Below, piece by piece: positions 15,631 through 23,154 of a DNA stretch of 38,133 bases. The stretch is from Lachnospiraceae bacterium. GTDB lineage: Bacteria; Bacillota; Clostridia; Lachnospirales; Lachnospiraceae. The stretch is from the NCBI GenBank assembly GCA_022797995.1, contig JAAWLQ010000003.1, positions 1 through 38,133 on the forward strand. Direction: 5' to 3'. The position numbers and the translations under genes were made by a program. Position 1 is the first letter of the stretch. Every line of letters begins with the position of its first letter. A model generated the notes under the pieces. It was not told where the DNA came from and did no database searches. It saw nothing but the letters and a program-made list of their open reading frames with translations.

Positions 15631-16473
15631 ATGCAAACAACATTATATATGCTTCAGGAACAAAGTCATACACAAATGATGTCCTATGTTCTGCAAAGTA
15701 CGGAAGGAAAGCTTGTGGTCATCGACGGCGGGACCGCCAGGGATGCCGGGCATCTGCTGGACACCCTGATTCGTCTGGGAGGCCCTGAGCCCACAGTGGA
15801 TTTATGGCTGCTGACACATCCCCATTCCGACCATGTGAACGCACTGCTGGAGATTTTCTCCAGGCCGAATCCTTTAAAAGTGAAAAAAATCTACAGTAAA
15901 TTCCTGTCCTATGAATTCTATGAGAAATATGACGAAACCGGCGCCCGCGGGGCAAAAGTTACAAGCGCATTCAATGAATTTAAAGAAGCCCACAGGGACA
16001 TTTGTCTTCCCTTCGAAACCGGGCAGAAATTCACCATTGATTCCATAGAAATCAAAGTGCTGTATGTGCCGGATGAATCCATTACTGAGAATACCATCAA
16101 CAATTCTTCCGTGGTGTTCCGGGTAGATGCGGAGGGACAGCGGATTCTCTTTATCGGCGACCTGGGAGAGGAAGCCGGAGACAGAGTTCTGGCCCTGGTG
16201 CCCCACGGGGAGCTGCGGGCCGATTTCGTGCAGATGGCCCATCACGGACAGAGCGGCGTGAAAAAAAGCTTTTATGAAGTTGTATCTCCGAAAGCCTGCC
16301 TGTGGAACACCCCTCAGTGGCTCTGGGATAATCAGCGCCAGGGGGAGCCCTATAATTCCGGGCCCTGGAAAACGGTGGAAGTACAGGGCTGGATGAAGGA
16401 ATTGGGGGTACAGCATCATTTCATTACAAAGGATAGAGAATACGTACTGCCTCTGCCTTATCCCGTGGGGTAA
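15631..16473 (+). CDS. Metallo-beta-lactamase-fold hydrolase
   Basis: A 280-residue MBL-fold protein of the ComEC-C-like group. The first metal motif is THPHSDHVNAL (HxHxDH), followed by FIGDLGEEAGDRV (metal-bridging Asp) and MAHHGQSGV. The opening LVVIDGGTARDAGHL is the usual strand leading into the active site. It should hydrolyse a phosphate or phosphodiester, or another ester, with two metal ions; the substrate is unknown. AAAGGGAG lies upstream of the ATG. No signal peptide is present, so it acts in the cytoplasm. It starts the catabolic half of the locus, 129 bases after the regulator, and is followed closely by the Cof-type HAD. Confidence 0.85.
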   Translation: MQTTLYMLQEQSHTQMMSYVLQSTEGKLVVIDGGTARDAGHLLDTLIRLGGPEPTVDLWLLTHPHSDHVNALLEIFSRPNPLKVKKIYSKFLSYEFYEKYDETGARGAKVTSAFNEFKEAHRDICLPFETGQKFTIDSIEIKVLYVPDESITENTINNSSVVFRVDAEGQRILFIGDLGEEAGDRVLALVPHGELRADFVQMAHHGQSGVKKSFYEVVSPKACLWNTPQWLWDNQRQGEPYNSGPWKTVEVQGWMKELGVQHHFITKDREYVLPLPYPVG

Positions 16474-16501
16474 TCTACTTCTGAAAGGACAACAATCAAA
16501 A

Positions 16502-17287
16502 ATGCGCAAACTTATCTTCTTCGACATCGACGGAACTCTGATCAGCAAAGGGAATCAGGTTCTGGAGGAAAGCACAAAGGAAGCTCTCCGCAAGGCGAGG
16601 GCAAACGGACATATCTGCATAGTCAACACGGGCAGAACCTGGCGGATGGTGGGAAACTGGCTTCCGCAGCAGACGGAGTTTGACGGCTATCTGCTGGGAT
16701 GCGGCACCATGGTGAGATACGGAGAGGAGATTCTGCTGCACAGGACTTTTTCTCCGGAGGACGCCCGAAGGATTATGGCTGCTCTGGACGAATGCGGAAT
16801 TGACGCCCTCCTGGAAGGCGCTGACAATAACTATGCAAAGAATTTCAGCGAATTTCAGTCAGAAAGATTCCGGGATCATATGCGGAGAAGGCATCCGTCG
16901 GATTGTCTCCCCTGGAAGGAAGCTGCCGGAAATTTTGACAAATTCCTTGCGAATGAGGTGGAAGCACGGCGAATGGAACTTTTTCGGCAGCAATTCCGGG
17001 AAGATCTGAGCTTTATTGACAGAGACCGGGGCTTCTGGGAAATTGCCCCAAAGGGATATTCCAAGGGAAGCGCAATGACTTTTCTGGCGGACAGGCTACA
17101 GATTCCTATGGCCGACACCGTGGCCGTGGGCGACAGCAATAATGATCTGGAAATGTTCCAGTCTGCCGGAACGCGCATCGCTATGGGGAACGCAGTGGAC
17201 AATATAAAAAATTTGTCGGATTTTGTCACCACAGATGTTCTGCAGGACGGCATATGGAATGCACTGAGCTGGTTGGGAGCTATCTGA
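16502..17287 (+). CDS. Cof-type HAD hydrolase (sugar phosphatase-like)
   Basis: A 261-residue HAD IIB (Cof/YidA-like) protein. Motif I is FFDIDGTLISKG; motif II the NTGRTW threonine; a C2 cap spans ~85-185; motif III is the KGSAMTFLADRL lysine; motif IV GDSNNDLEMFQSAG, then GNAVDNIKNLSDFVT. Enzymes of this group dephosphorylate sugar phosphates and similar metabolites. GAAAGGA lies ~10 bases before the ATG. It is 28 bases downstream of the MBL gene and cotranscribed with it. Together with the upstream PGP-like enzyme the locus has two phosphatases of different HAD classes. Confidence 0.9.
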   Translation: MRKLIFFDIDGTLISKGNQVLEESTKEALRKARANGHICIVNTGRTWRMVGNWLPQQTEFDGYLLGCGTMVRYGEEILLHRTFSPEDARRIMAALDECGIDALLEGADNNYAKNFSEFQSERFRDHMRRRHPSDCLPWKEAAGNFDKFLANEVEARRMELFRQQFREDLSFIDRDRGFWEIAPKGYSKGSAMTFLADRLQIPMADTVAVGDSNNDLEMFQSAGTRIAMGNAVDNIKNLSDFVTTDVLQDGIWNALSWLGAI

Positions 17288-17427
17288 ATCTACAGGCCTG
17301 ATGATTGTTTTATCATTTGTCACTCACCATGATTAAGACTTATGAATGTTAGTAACAGAATCCAAAACAAAATTCTATTAGTGTTTGTGCAGAGTTCTGC
17401 AGATTGCGGAAAGGAACGAAACAATAT
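17288..17427. other. Intergenic gap within the catabolic gene run
   Basis: 140 non-coding bases. No convincing promoter or terminator was found. Whether the isomerase gene is read from upstream or from its own promoter is not clear. Confidence 0.4.
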
Positions 17428-18342
17428 ATGAGATTATCAACTACAACAGGATTTTACAGACATCGCCCGGACGGAATTGAAATTCCCATGACTGACTGCA
17501 TCAGGAAGCTGCATGCCATCGGGTATGAGGATGTGGACCTGAATTTCTGCATGACCAAAAAGGACACTCCGGAGAAAGGAAAATGCAAGGAACTGGAGCC
17601 GGATAACTGGCATGACTGGGTTCTGGAGATGAAAGAGCTGCTGGCAGAGCTGGGCATGACCGCCAGTCAGGCGCATGCTCCATTTTATAATGTGCTGGAT
17701 AAGAATTATCCGGACAGAGAACATACGGAGGAAATCGTGCGCCGCTCCATTATGGCGGCCGGAGAGCTGGGCGTAAAAGCCATCGTCATCCATGCCGGAT
17801 TCCACCTTTATGACAACAACTTCCGCAAATGCCTGGAAGACAACATGGAATATTACAAGCCGCATCTGGAGCTGGCCGCCCGTTACGGCCTTTCTGTGGC
17901 GGTGGAAAACATGTTCGACAAGACAGATCCCTCACGGAAATGCAGGCGAGACCGCTTTGCCGCCAGGACGGAAGAATTAATGGAACTTGTGGACAGGCTA
18001 TCGAAGCAGTATGACAATGTGGGCATCTGCTGGGACTTCGGCCATGCCAACATGATGGGATGGAATCAGCCCCAGGCTCTGGAAATGATGGGAAAACGTC
18101 TGATTGCCACTCATGTACAGGACAATTATGCGGACAACGACCACCATCTTCTACCATACCACGGCACCATTGAGTGGGAACCCATTATGAAGATGCTGAA
18201 AAAGATTGATTACAGGGGTGTATTCGCCTATGAGACCCACAAGGCGGCCGAGCGGGTTCCGGAACCGGTCATCGATGCGCTGCTGACCTATTCGCTGCAG
18301 CTGGGGAAGTATCTGGTTTCCCTGTATGATACGGCAGAGTAA
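17428..18342 (+). CDS. Sugar phosphate isomerase/epimerase (AP-endonuclease-2-like TIM barrel)
   Basis: The ATG at 17428 is preferred over the TTG at 17404 because GGAAAGGA lies between them; this gives 304 residues. The protein has the xylose-isomerase-like TIM-barrel pattern: SQAHAPFYN early, IVIHAGFH, SVAVENMFD (metal-ligand Glu), GICWDFGHANMMGW (Asp and His ligands), THVQDNYADNDHHLLPYHGTIEW (His/Asp ligands), and a late FAYETHKA glutamate. Members isomerise or epimerise sugars and polyols or cleave related substrates, using a divalent metal. In this locus it probably converts the imported sugar or its derivative before the aldolase step. The exact substrate cannot be predicted. Confidence 0.88.
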   Translation: MRLSTTTGFYRHRPDGIEIPMTDCIRKLHAIGYEDVDLNFCMTKKDTPEKGKCKELEPDNWHDWVLEMKELLAELGMTASQAHAPFYNVLDKNYPDREHTEEIVRRSIMAAGELGVKAIVIHAGFHLYDNNFRKCLEDNMEYYKPHLELAARYGLSVAVENMFDKTDPSRKCRRDRFAARTEELMELVDRLSKQYDNVGICWDFGHANMMGWNQPQALEMMGKRLIATHVQDNYADNDHHLLPYHGTIEWEPIMKMLKKIDYRGVFAYETHKAAERVPEPVIDALLTYSLQLGKYLVSLYDTAE

Positions 18343-18477
18343 CCGGACTACTCAGCACCATATTGCAAATCATTTGAACACGATTTCGTCCTGTATTGAA
18401 AGTTGAAAGAACCTGTTTTGTGGATAGGATCTCAAAACACGGATTCTGCCAAATGTTTTATCTTTGGAGTGTTCGAA

Positions 18478-18505
18478 TTGACATTTGACTTTATATTGAT
18501 ATGTG
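18478..18505 (+). promoter_or_regulatory. Possible internal promoter
   Basis: TTGACA (18478-18483) is followed after 16 bases by TATGTG (18500-18505), a weak -10, just ahead of the PhnP-like gene. It is the only TTGACA in the 188-base gap between the isomerase and this gene. Confidence 0.35.
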
Positions 18506-18530
18506 CATCGAAATGAATGGAGGAATAATC

Positions 18531-19361
18531 ATGATTCTCACATTTATGGGTACGGGCGCCTCGGAAGGGGTTCCCGGAGTCTTCTGCCAATGTCCGGACT
18601 GTATGGAAGCACGAAGGCTGGGTGGCAGGGAACTCCGCAGCAGATCTCAGCTGTTGATTAACCATGATCTGCTCATCGATATGGGGCCGGAGACTTACTG
18701 GAAGTCTGTGCTCTATGGAATTGAATTATCCCGGGTAAAATACCTCTTCGTCACCCATTCCCACTGCGATCACCTGGAAGAGAGGCTTCTGGGATTTCGG
18801 GGCGCATGGTTCGGCAAGGAAATGATCGAGCCGGTACTGTATGCCTATGGCAATGAAAAAGTCGCACAGAAGATAAATACCCGTCTGGAGGGCTGTCAGG
18901 CAACCGGCATAAAAGAAGCAACCTGCATGCAGGCAGTGCATCCATTCGAAACGGTACAGACAGGCAATTACAATGTCACCCCGCTGCCTGCCATTCATGC
19001 TCCGGGAGAAGAGGCTCTGATTTATCTCATAGCGGATACAGAAGGAAAATGTGTCCTCTATGCTACGGATACCGGCAAGCTTACGGAAGATACTTACGCA
19101 TTTTTGAGCGGAAAACATCTGAACTGTGTCATTATGGACTGTACCCTGGGAGCGAAAACCGTCACCGATACCTATCACATGGGCCTGAGAGACAATAAAC
19201 TCATTCAGGAACGGCTGAGTTCCATGGGTATCACAGACGACAGTACTCGTTTCCTTTGTACTCATGTCTCACATGGCACGGGCGGATACCGATATCTGGC
19301 TGGTTGTGCAGAGGCGCTGGGGATGGAGCTGGCCTGGGATGGAATGACTATAGAAATATAG
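18531..19361 (+). CDS. PhnP-like metallo-beta-lactamase-fold phosphodiesterase
   Basis: ATG at 18531 has TGGAGG 7 bases upstream, which is better than the track start at 18501, and gives 276 residues. The start MILTFMGTGASEGVPG and the CQCPDCMEAR cysteine cluster match the PhnP/RNase-Z-like branch, where these cysteines hold a structural zinc. The active site shows THSHCDHLEERLL (HxHxDH), YATDTGKL and the late THVSHG histidines. PhnP cleaves 5-phosphoribosyl 1,2-cyclic phosphate; here a phosphodiester or cyclic phosphate is a reasonable guess, not shown. It is the second MBL-fold enzyme in the locus and unrelated in detail to the first. Confidence 0.85.
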   Translation: MILTFMGTGASEGVPGVFCQCPDCMEARRLGGRELRSRSQLLINHDLLIDMGPETYWKSVLYGIELSRVKYLFVTHSHCDHLEERLLGFRGAWFGKEMIEPVLYAYGNEKVAQKINTRLEGCQATGIKEATCMQAVHPFETVQTGNYNVTPLPAIHAPGEEALIYLIADTEGKCVLYATDTGKLTEDTYAFLSGKHLNCVIMDCTLGAKTVTDTYHMGLRDNKLIQERLSSMGITDDSTRFLCTHVSHGTGGYRYLAGCAEALGMELAWDGMTIEI

Positions 19362-19556
19362 TATAAGTCGATACCATTTCTTATCTGCGGAAGAAACGCT
19401 TCGTGCAACAGGATATCCATTTGGATCTCCGAAAAGGGCAGAATCTACTATTTTGAAAGCGGCAGGATAACAGAAGCAGGGGCCCACGTGGAATTGCCGG
19501 CACAAAATGAAAACTACTCCTGGATGCATCATCTGCAGGTAAAGCATGAGCATTAA
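19362..19556 (+). pseudogene. Possible gene remnant
   Basis: In the same frame as, and directly after, the stop of the PhnP-like gene, 64 codons stay open and end in TAA at 19554-19556. The translation looks protein-like near its end (GRIYYFESGRITEAGAHVEL, then NYSWMHHLQVKHEH) but has no start codon or ribosome-binding site. It may be the tail of a lost gene or of a longer former product. No family was recognised. Confidence 0.3.
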
Positions 19557-19601
19557 ACAACTACATTAAGCATGCGCTACAACGCGCAGAAAAGGATAAG
19601 T

Positions 19602-20381
19602 ATGAAACAGAAAACAAATATGAAAGAAAAACTGCGCCGACAGGAGCTTTGTATCGGTACCCATGTTTCGCTGGGAGAGGGGCTCGTCAGTGAAATGATG
19701 GGGTATCTGGACTATGATTACCTGTGGATTGATATGGAGCATTCCTGTATCAATCTGGCCCAGCTGCAGAATCACCTGATGGGAGCCAGAGCCTCCAGGA
19801 TCAATGGGATAGTGCGGATACCCTGGAACGATGCCGTACTGGCGAAACCGGTAATGGATGCCGGCGCGGACGGCATCATCTGCCCTATGATACATTCCTA
19901 TGAAGAAGCACTGATGGCTGTGGAGGCCACCTCCTATCCTCCCCGGGGCGTGCGGGGCTATGGGCCGAGACGGGCCTATATGTTCGGGGAAATTGATAAT
20001 GACGAATATCTGGCCCATGCGGACGAAAATCTCATGCGCTTTATCCAGCTGGAGCATATCGGTGCCATTCAGGATTTGGACCGTATTCTGACCATAAAGG
20101 AAATCGACGCATTCATTTTCGGTCCCAATGACCTGTCCGGCTCCCTTGGAAAGCTGGGACATACGCAGGATGCGGACATACGCCGGATCATTGACGATGC
20201 CATCGGGAAAATCCGCGCTGCCGGGCGGGTAGCCGGGGTTTCTCTGGGAAGTGCGGACGAAGAGACGATCAGGGACTGGTATGACAGAGGTGTCAGAATG
20301 ATTTCCACAGGCTTTGACGTAAGTTATATTATGGATGGTGCCAGGGCAAATCTGGCGGCAATGAAGCGGGCCTGTCGATAA
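19602..20381 (+). CDS. HpcH/HpaI-family class II aldolase (2-keto-3-deoxy sugar acid aldolase-like)
   Basis: ATG at 19602 follows AAAAGGA by 5 bases and gives 259 residues, the usual family length; the track start at 19572 lacks a site. Family motifs are LCIGTHVSLGEGLVSEMMG, WIDMEHSCINL (catalytic-site His), GIVRIPWND, the PPRGVRGYGPRRA loop, MRFIQLEHIGAI (metal Glu) and IFGPNDLSGSLG (metal Asp). Related enzymes (GarL, RhmA, HpaI) reversibly split 2-keto-3-deoxy acids into pyruvate and an aldehyde. It is the last gene of the plus-strand run and points to catabolism of a sugar acid or deoxy sugar. Which substrate is used is not decided by the sequence. Confidence 0.9.
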   Translation: MKQKTNMKEKLRRQELCIGTHVSLGEGLVSEMMGYLDYDYLWIDMEHSCINLAQLQNHLMGARASRINGIVRIPWNDAVLAKPVMDAGADGIICPMIHSYEEALMAVEATSYPPRGVRGYGPRRAYMFGEIDNDEYLAHADENLMRFIQLEHIGAIQDLDRILTIKEIDAFIFGPNDLSGSLGKLGHTQDADIRRIIDDAIGKIRAAGRVAGVSLGSADEETIRDWYDRGVRMISTGFDVSYIMDGARANLAAMKRACR

Positions 20382-20393
20382 CGACAGCCCCGC
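20366..20393 (+). terminator. Terminal stem-loop of the catabolic gene run
   Basis: GCGGG-C-CTGTCG-ATAA-CGACAG-C-CCCGC forms an 11-bp stem overlapping the last codons of the aldolase gene. Only TCATTT follows, so termination may be incomplete. It separates the run from the convergent sialidase-like gene. Confidence 0.6.
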
Positions 20394-20452
20394 TCATTTC
20401 AATCGGGAACACAATTTCGAAAAGCAAGTATATTTACAGAACATATTTACAG

Positions 20453-21481
20453 TCAGTCCTCATACTCAAACTTACAGAAAACAATGGTCCTGCGGTTCCA
20501 GGTATAAGTCATCAGAATTTCTGACTTCTCATTGCAAATCACAGCCGGATAGCAGAAGATACCCTCCTCTGTCTCCAGGTCAGTCAAGTGTGTGAAGGTC
20601 TCCCCATTGTCCAGGGATACCAGCACGGACAGAGGGGTGCGCGGCCCTCTGTAAACACCGGGATAATTCTCCCTGGGGTTGCAGGCCAGCACAATATCTC
20701 CATTCTTCATTTTCACCAGGTCGATGCCGCTGTTATTGTTGGGCAGGCCTGTGTCATAGGCAGTACACCAGGTGCGTCCGCCGTCTGTGGAATCGCTGCG
20801 GAAAATGCGGGACGAAGTGCTTCTCAGAAACATATGCACATCCCCTGCTTTATCCTGCCACAAAGTAGGCTGAATGACTCCCTTCCCGAAAATGTAATGC
20901 TTATTATAAGGGCGATTCATCACCCGGGAATCCATGCTGCAACGACGTAGAGGAACCATCTGGCTCATTTCCCAGGTTGCACAGTCATCTGTGGAAATAT
21001 CCACGAAAGCATCCCATGTATTCCCCTCCAGGGACCCCGGCGCCAGGATGGTGCCATCAGTGAGACGGATGGGCTTATTTTTTACCGGGCCGCGACCGCC
21101 GATTTCGTCTCCCTCCACCATTTCCCTGGGCTCTGTAAAAGTAACGCCGTTGTCATGGCTCTCAATGCACCAGGTCTTCCAGGTGGGAATCTCAGCCCCT
21201 ACCTTATAGAAAAGAACAATGGTACCGTCTACTTTCTGGAACAGGACCGGATTCCACATGGCGGTACCTCTCACGTCTGCTACCTTCCGGGGTGTCTCCC
21301 ACTTGCCCTCCACTCTTCTGGAAAGCCAGATAGCCACATCCGGCGCCTTCTCCCAGCTCCCGCCGAACCAGGCGGCGACAATGGTTCCATCCGCCGTCTG
21401 TACCAGAGTGGAAGCATGAGCACTGTCAAAAGCCCTGTCTTCCTTTACGATAAACTCCCGTGTGAAATTTTTGATGCGCAT
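20453..21481 (-). CDS. Sialidase/neuraminidase-like beta-propeller (BNR_2 type)
   Basis: ATG at 21481 with GAGGAG upstream gives 342 residues; the track start at 21523 is an overextension. The protein is a six-bladed propeller by pattern, with Asp-box-like turns (SHDNGVTFTEPR, SDSTDGGRTWCTAYD, SLDNGETFTHL) and the SAHASTLVQTADGTIVAAWFGG opening of the BNR_2 group. There is no signal peptide, so it acts in the cytoplasm on imported oligosaccharides. Members include sialidases and enzymes acting on other sugar acids; several catalytic variants exist, so sialic acid as substrate is a guess. It is convergent with the aldolase gene and probably belongs to the same sugar pathway. Confidence 0.85.
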   Translation of the reverse strand: MRIKNFTREFIVKEDRAFDSAHASTLVQTADGTIVAAWFGGSWEKAPDVAIWLSRRVEGKWETPRKVADVRGTAMWNPVLFQKVDGTIVLFYKVGAEIPTWKTWCIESHDNGVTFTEPREMVEGDEIGGRGPVKNKPIRLTDGTILAPGSLEGNTWDAFVDISTDDCATWEMSQMVPLRRCSMDSRVMNRPYNKHYIFGKGVIQPTLWQDKAGDVHMFLRSTSSRIFRSDSTDGGRTWCTAYDTGLPNNNSGIDLVKMKNGDIVLACNPRENYPGVYRGPRTPLSVLVSLDNGETFTHLTDLETEEGIFCYPAVICNEKSEILMTYTWNRRTIVFCKFEYED

Positions 21482-21698
21482 GATATGCTCCTCATCTTTC
21501 CTCTGCAGTCCATCCCTCTGCAATTTACAGGTTTTGGGATCTGGCAGTATCTTTTCGTAACAGTTTGTTGTTCTTACAAAACTGATATCTGATATCTGTT
21601 TTCATGTTATCATGCTGACTTGCATCAGACAACTGGTTTCCTTTTATGGACAAAATTTACATAGCTGCAAAAATGAATATGCAGCATTTCATCAGTTT
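21482..21698. other. Intergenic region upstream of the sialidase-like gene
   Basis: About 215 bases on the minus strand between yaaA and the sialidase-like gene. It must hold the promoter of the latter. Its sequence does not resemble the duplicated promoter at 8365 and 9354 by eye. Nothing else was recognised. Confidence 0.4.
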
Positions 21699-22445
21699 CT
21701 ATTTTACTCTCTCAAAAATGTATTCCATCTCTGTAGACAGTCCTTCTCTGAACACATAGCCCAATCGGTTATACTTTTTTATATCCACAGGATTCTCTAT
21801 CCTCTCCTCCGCCATAAACCTTACCATATCACCTCTGGCCATTTTGGCATATGTGCCTTTTGTGACAAGCTTTCCATCCACTTTCTCGCAAAATGTAACA
21901 CTTATGTATTTATCATCCCCTTCAAGATATTTCTCGATACACCTTGAATATTCTTTGGATGCAAGGTTTATGATTATTCTGCTTCCGTCCCGAACCACCT
22001 TATATAATCTGTTTCCCCACAACTCATACAGATCCTTATATTCGCCGATAGATGCCTTTGCCTGCATCTCAAGCCTGTATGGCACTACCCCATCCATCGG
22101 CTTCAGCACACCATAAAATCCGGACAGTATCCGCAAATGTTCCTGTATGTAATCATACTGTCCATTCTCAAATACCGCAGGTGCCATATATTGATAAGCG
22201 ATTCCCTCATAGGACAGCACTGCGGGTGTCAGATTATGACACAGGTCCATATGCTCCAGTCGTTCAAAGTTCTGTTCTGCTATTCTGTCATTGCATTTCC
22301 AGAGATTCTTTAACGCTTCATGGGATTGTCCCTTTAGCCAGTCCAGAATTTTCTCTGCTTGATTTACAAGCTCTGGCGCCCCCAAAGGCGCCAGACTGTC
22401 TAAATCCATTTTCATTTTCTTCGCTGGTGACAATATAATTTTCAT
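21699..22445 (-). CDS. yaaA: Peroxide stress protein YaaA
   Basis: A 248-residue protein of the normal family length. It begins MKIILSPAKKMKMD, with the KNLWKCNDRIAEQNFERL helix, AVLSYEGIAYQYM, FYGVLKPMDGVVPYRLEMQ and the IINLASKEYSRCIEKYLEG block, all typical of YaaA (UPF0246). In Escherichia coli YaaA lowers free iron during peroxide stress and binds DNA through a helix-hairpin-helix fold; the biochemical role is not fully settled. The start codon overlaps the stop of bcp by one base (TAATG), so the two are translationally coupled, and the pairing with a thiol peroxidase supports the peroxide-defence role. Confidence 0.95.
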   Translation of the reverse strand: MKIILSPAKKMKMDLDSLAPLGAPELVNQAEKILDWLKGQSHEALKNLWKCNDRIAEQNFERLEHMDLCHNLTPAVLSYEGIAYQYMAPAVFENGQYDYIQEHLRILSGFYGVLKPMDGVVPYRLEMQAKASIGEYKDLYELWGNRLYKVVRDGSRIIINLASKEYSRCIEKYLEGDDKYISVTFCEKVDGKLVTKGTYAKMARGDMVRFMAEERIENPVDIKKYNRLGYVFREGLSTEMEYIFERVK

Positions 22446-22897
22446 TATACCTCTCCCAGCATCTTCTCCGGGTCATCCGCAGCTTTTACCTTATCGTTGG
22501 CTTTGACAATAATCCCTTTTTCATCAATCAGATATGTGGTCCGAACCACTCCCATGGACACCTTACCATAATTCATCTTCTCCTTCCAGACATCATAGGC
22601 TTCTATTACCTTCCTCTCCGGGTCCGCAAGCAGGGTAAAGGCAAGATTGTACTTCTCTTCAAATTTTTTATGAGAGGCCACACTGTCCTTGCTGACGCCC
22701 AGCACTACCGCCCCTTTTTCCTGAAACTGCGGGTATCTCTCGGAAAAGCCACAGGCCTGCTTTGTGCAGCCCGGGGTATTGTCCTTCGGATAAAAATATA
22801 GAATTACTTTCTTTCCCGCATAGTCTGATAGCTTGTGCATCTTTCCGTTCTGGTCCGGCAGTTCAAAATCCGGTGCTTTTGTTCCAATTTCTAACAT
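22445..22897 (-). CDS. bcp: Thiol peroxidase Bcp (AhpC/TSA-family peroxiredoxin)
   Basis: A 150-residue peroxiredoxin of the usual Bcp size. The peroxidatic cysteine is in FYPKDNTPGCTKQACGF, with the resolving cysteine five residues later as in Bcp. GVSKDSVASHKKFEEKYNL and the YGKVSMGVVRTTYLID segment (Thr/Arg of the active site) are also present. It reduces hydrogen peroxide and organic peroxides with electrons from thioredoxin in the cytoplasm. AGGAGG lies just before the ATG. It heads a two-gene operon with yaaA. No clear PerR box could be identified upstream. Confidence 0.96.
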   Translation of the reverse strand: MLEIGTKAPDFELPDQNGKMHKLSDYAGKKVILYFYPKDNTPGCTKQACGFSERYPQFQEKGAVVLGVSKDSVASHKKFEEKYNLAFTLLADPERKVIEAYDVWKEKMNYGKVSMGVVRTTYLIDEKGIIVKANDKVKAADDPEKMLGEV

Positions 22898-23104
22898 GTT
22901 GGGTTCCTCCTGGTTTTAAAATATATTAAAAATTTACTATCCTGTTTACAGTATTACAGTTTTAAAAACAGACTTCATTCGGTTAGAATTCCAAAATAAT
23001 AATACTACATTCTTAATAACTTTTGAACACCCAAATAACAGTTCAAGAACCTATCTATACTATTATCTCTCACTTTAACAGGTATACGTTTAATATTTAT
23101 TGCC
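22898..23104. other. AT-rich intergenic region
   Basis: About 200 bases between divergent bcp and the unknown membrane-protein gene. It marks the start of a lower-GC stretch that runs to about 26300. No gene or repeat was recognised. Confidence 0.4.
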
Positions 23105-23133
23105 TTGACAATTGTACAACACTATAGTATGCT
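23105..23133 (+). promoter_or_regulatory. Promoter of the unknown membrane-protein gene
   Basis: TTGACA (23105-23110), 17 bases, TATGCT (23128-23133). Transcription should begin near 23140, only ~15 bases before the first possible start codon (TTG at 23155), leaving little space for a ribosome-binding site. Confidence 0.65.
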
Positions 23134-23154
23134 AATATACATAAAAGACGAATA

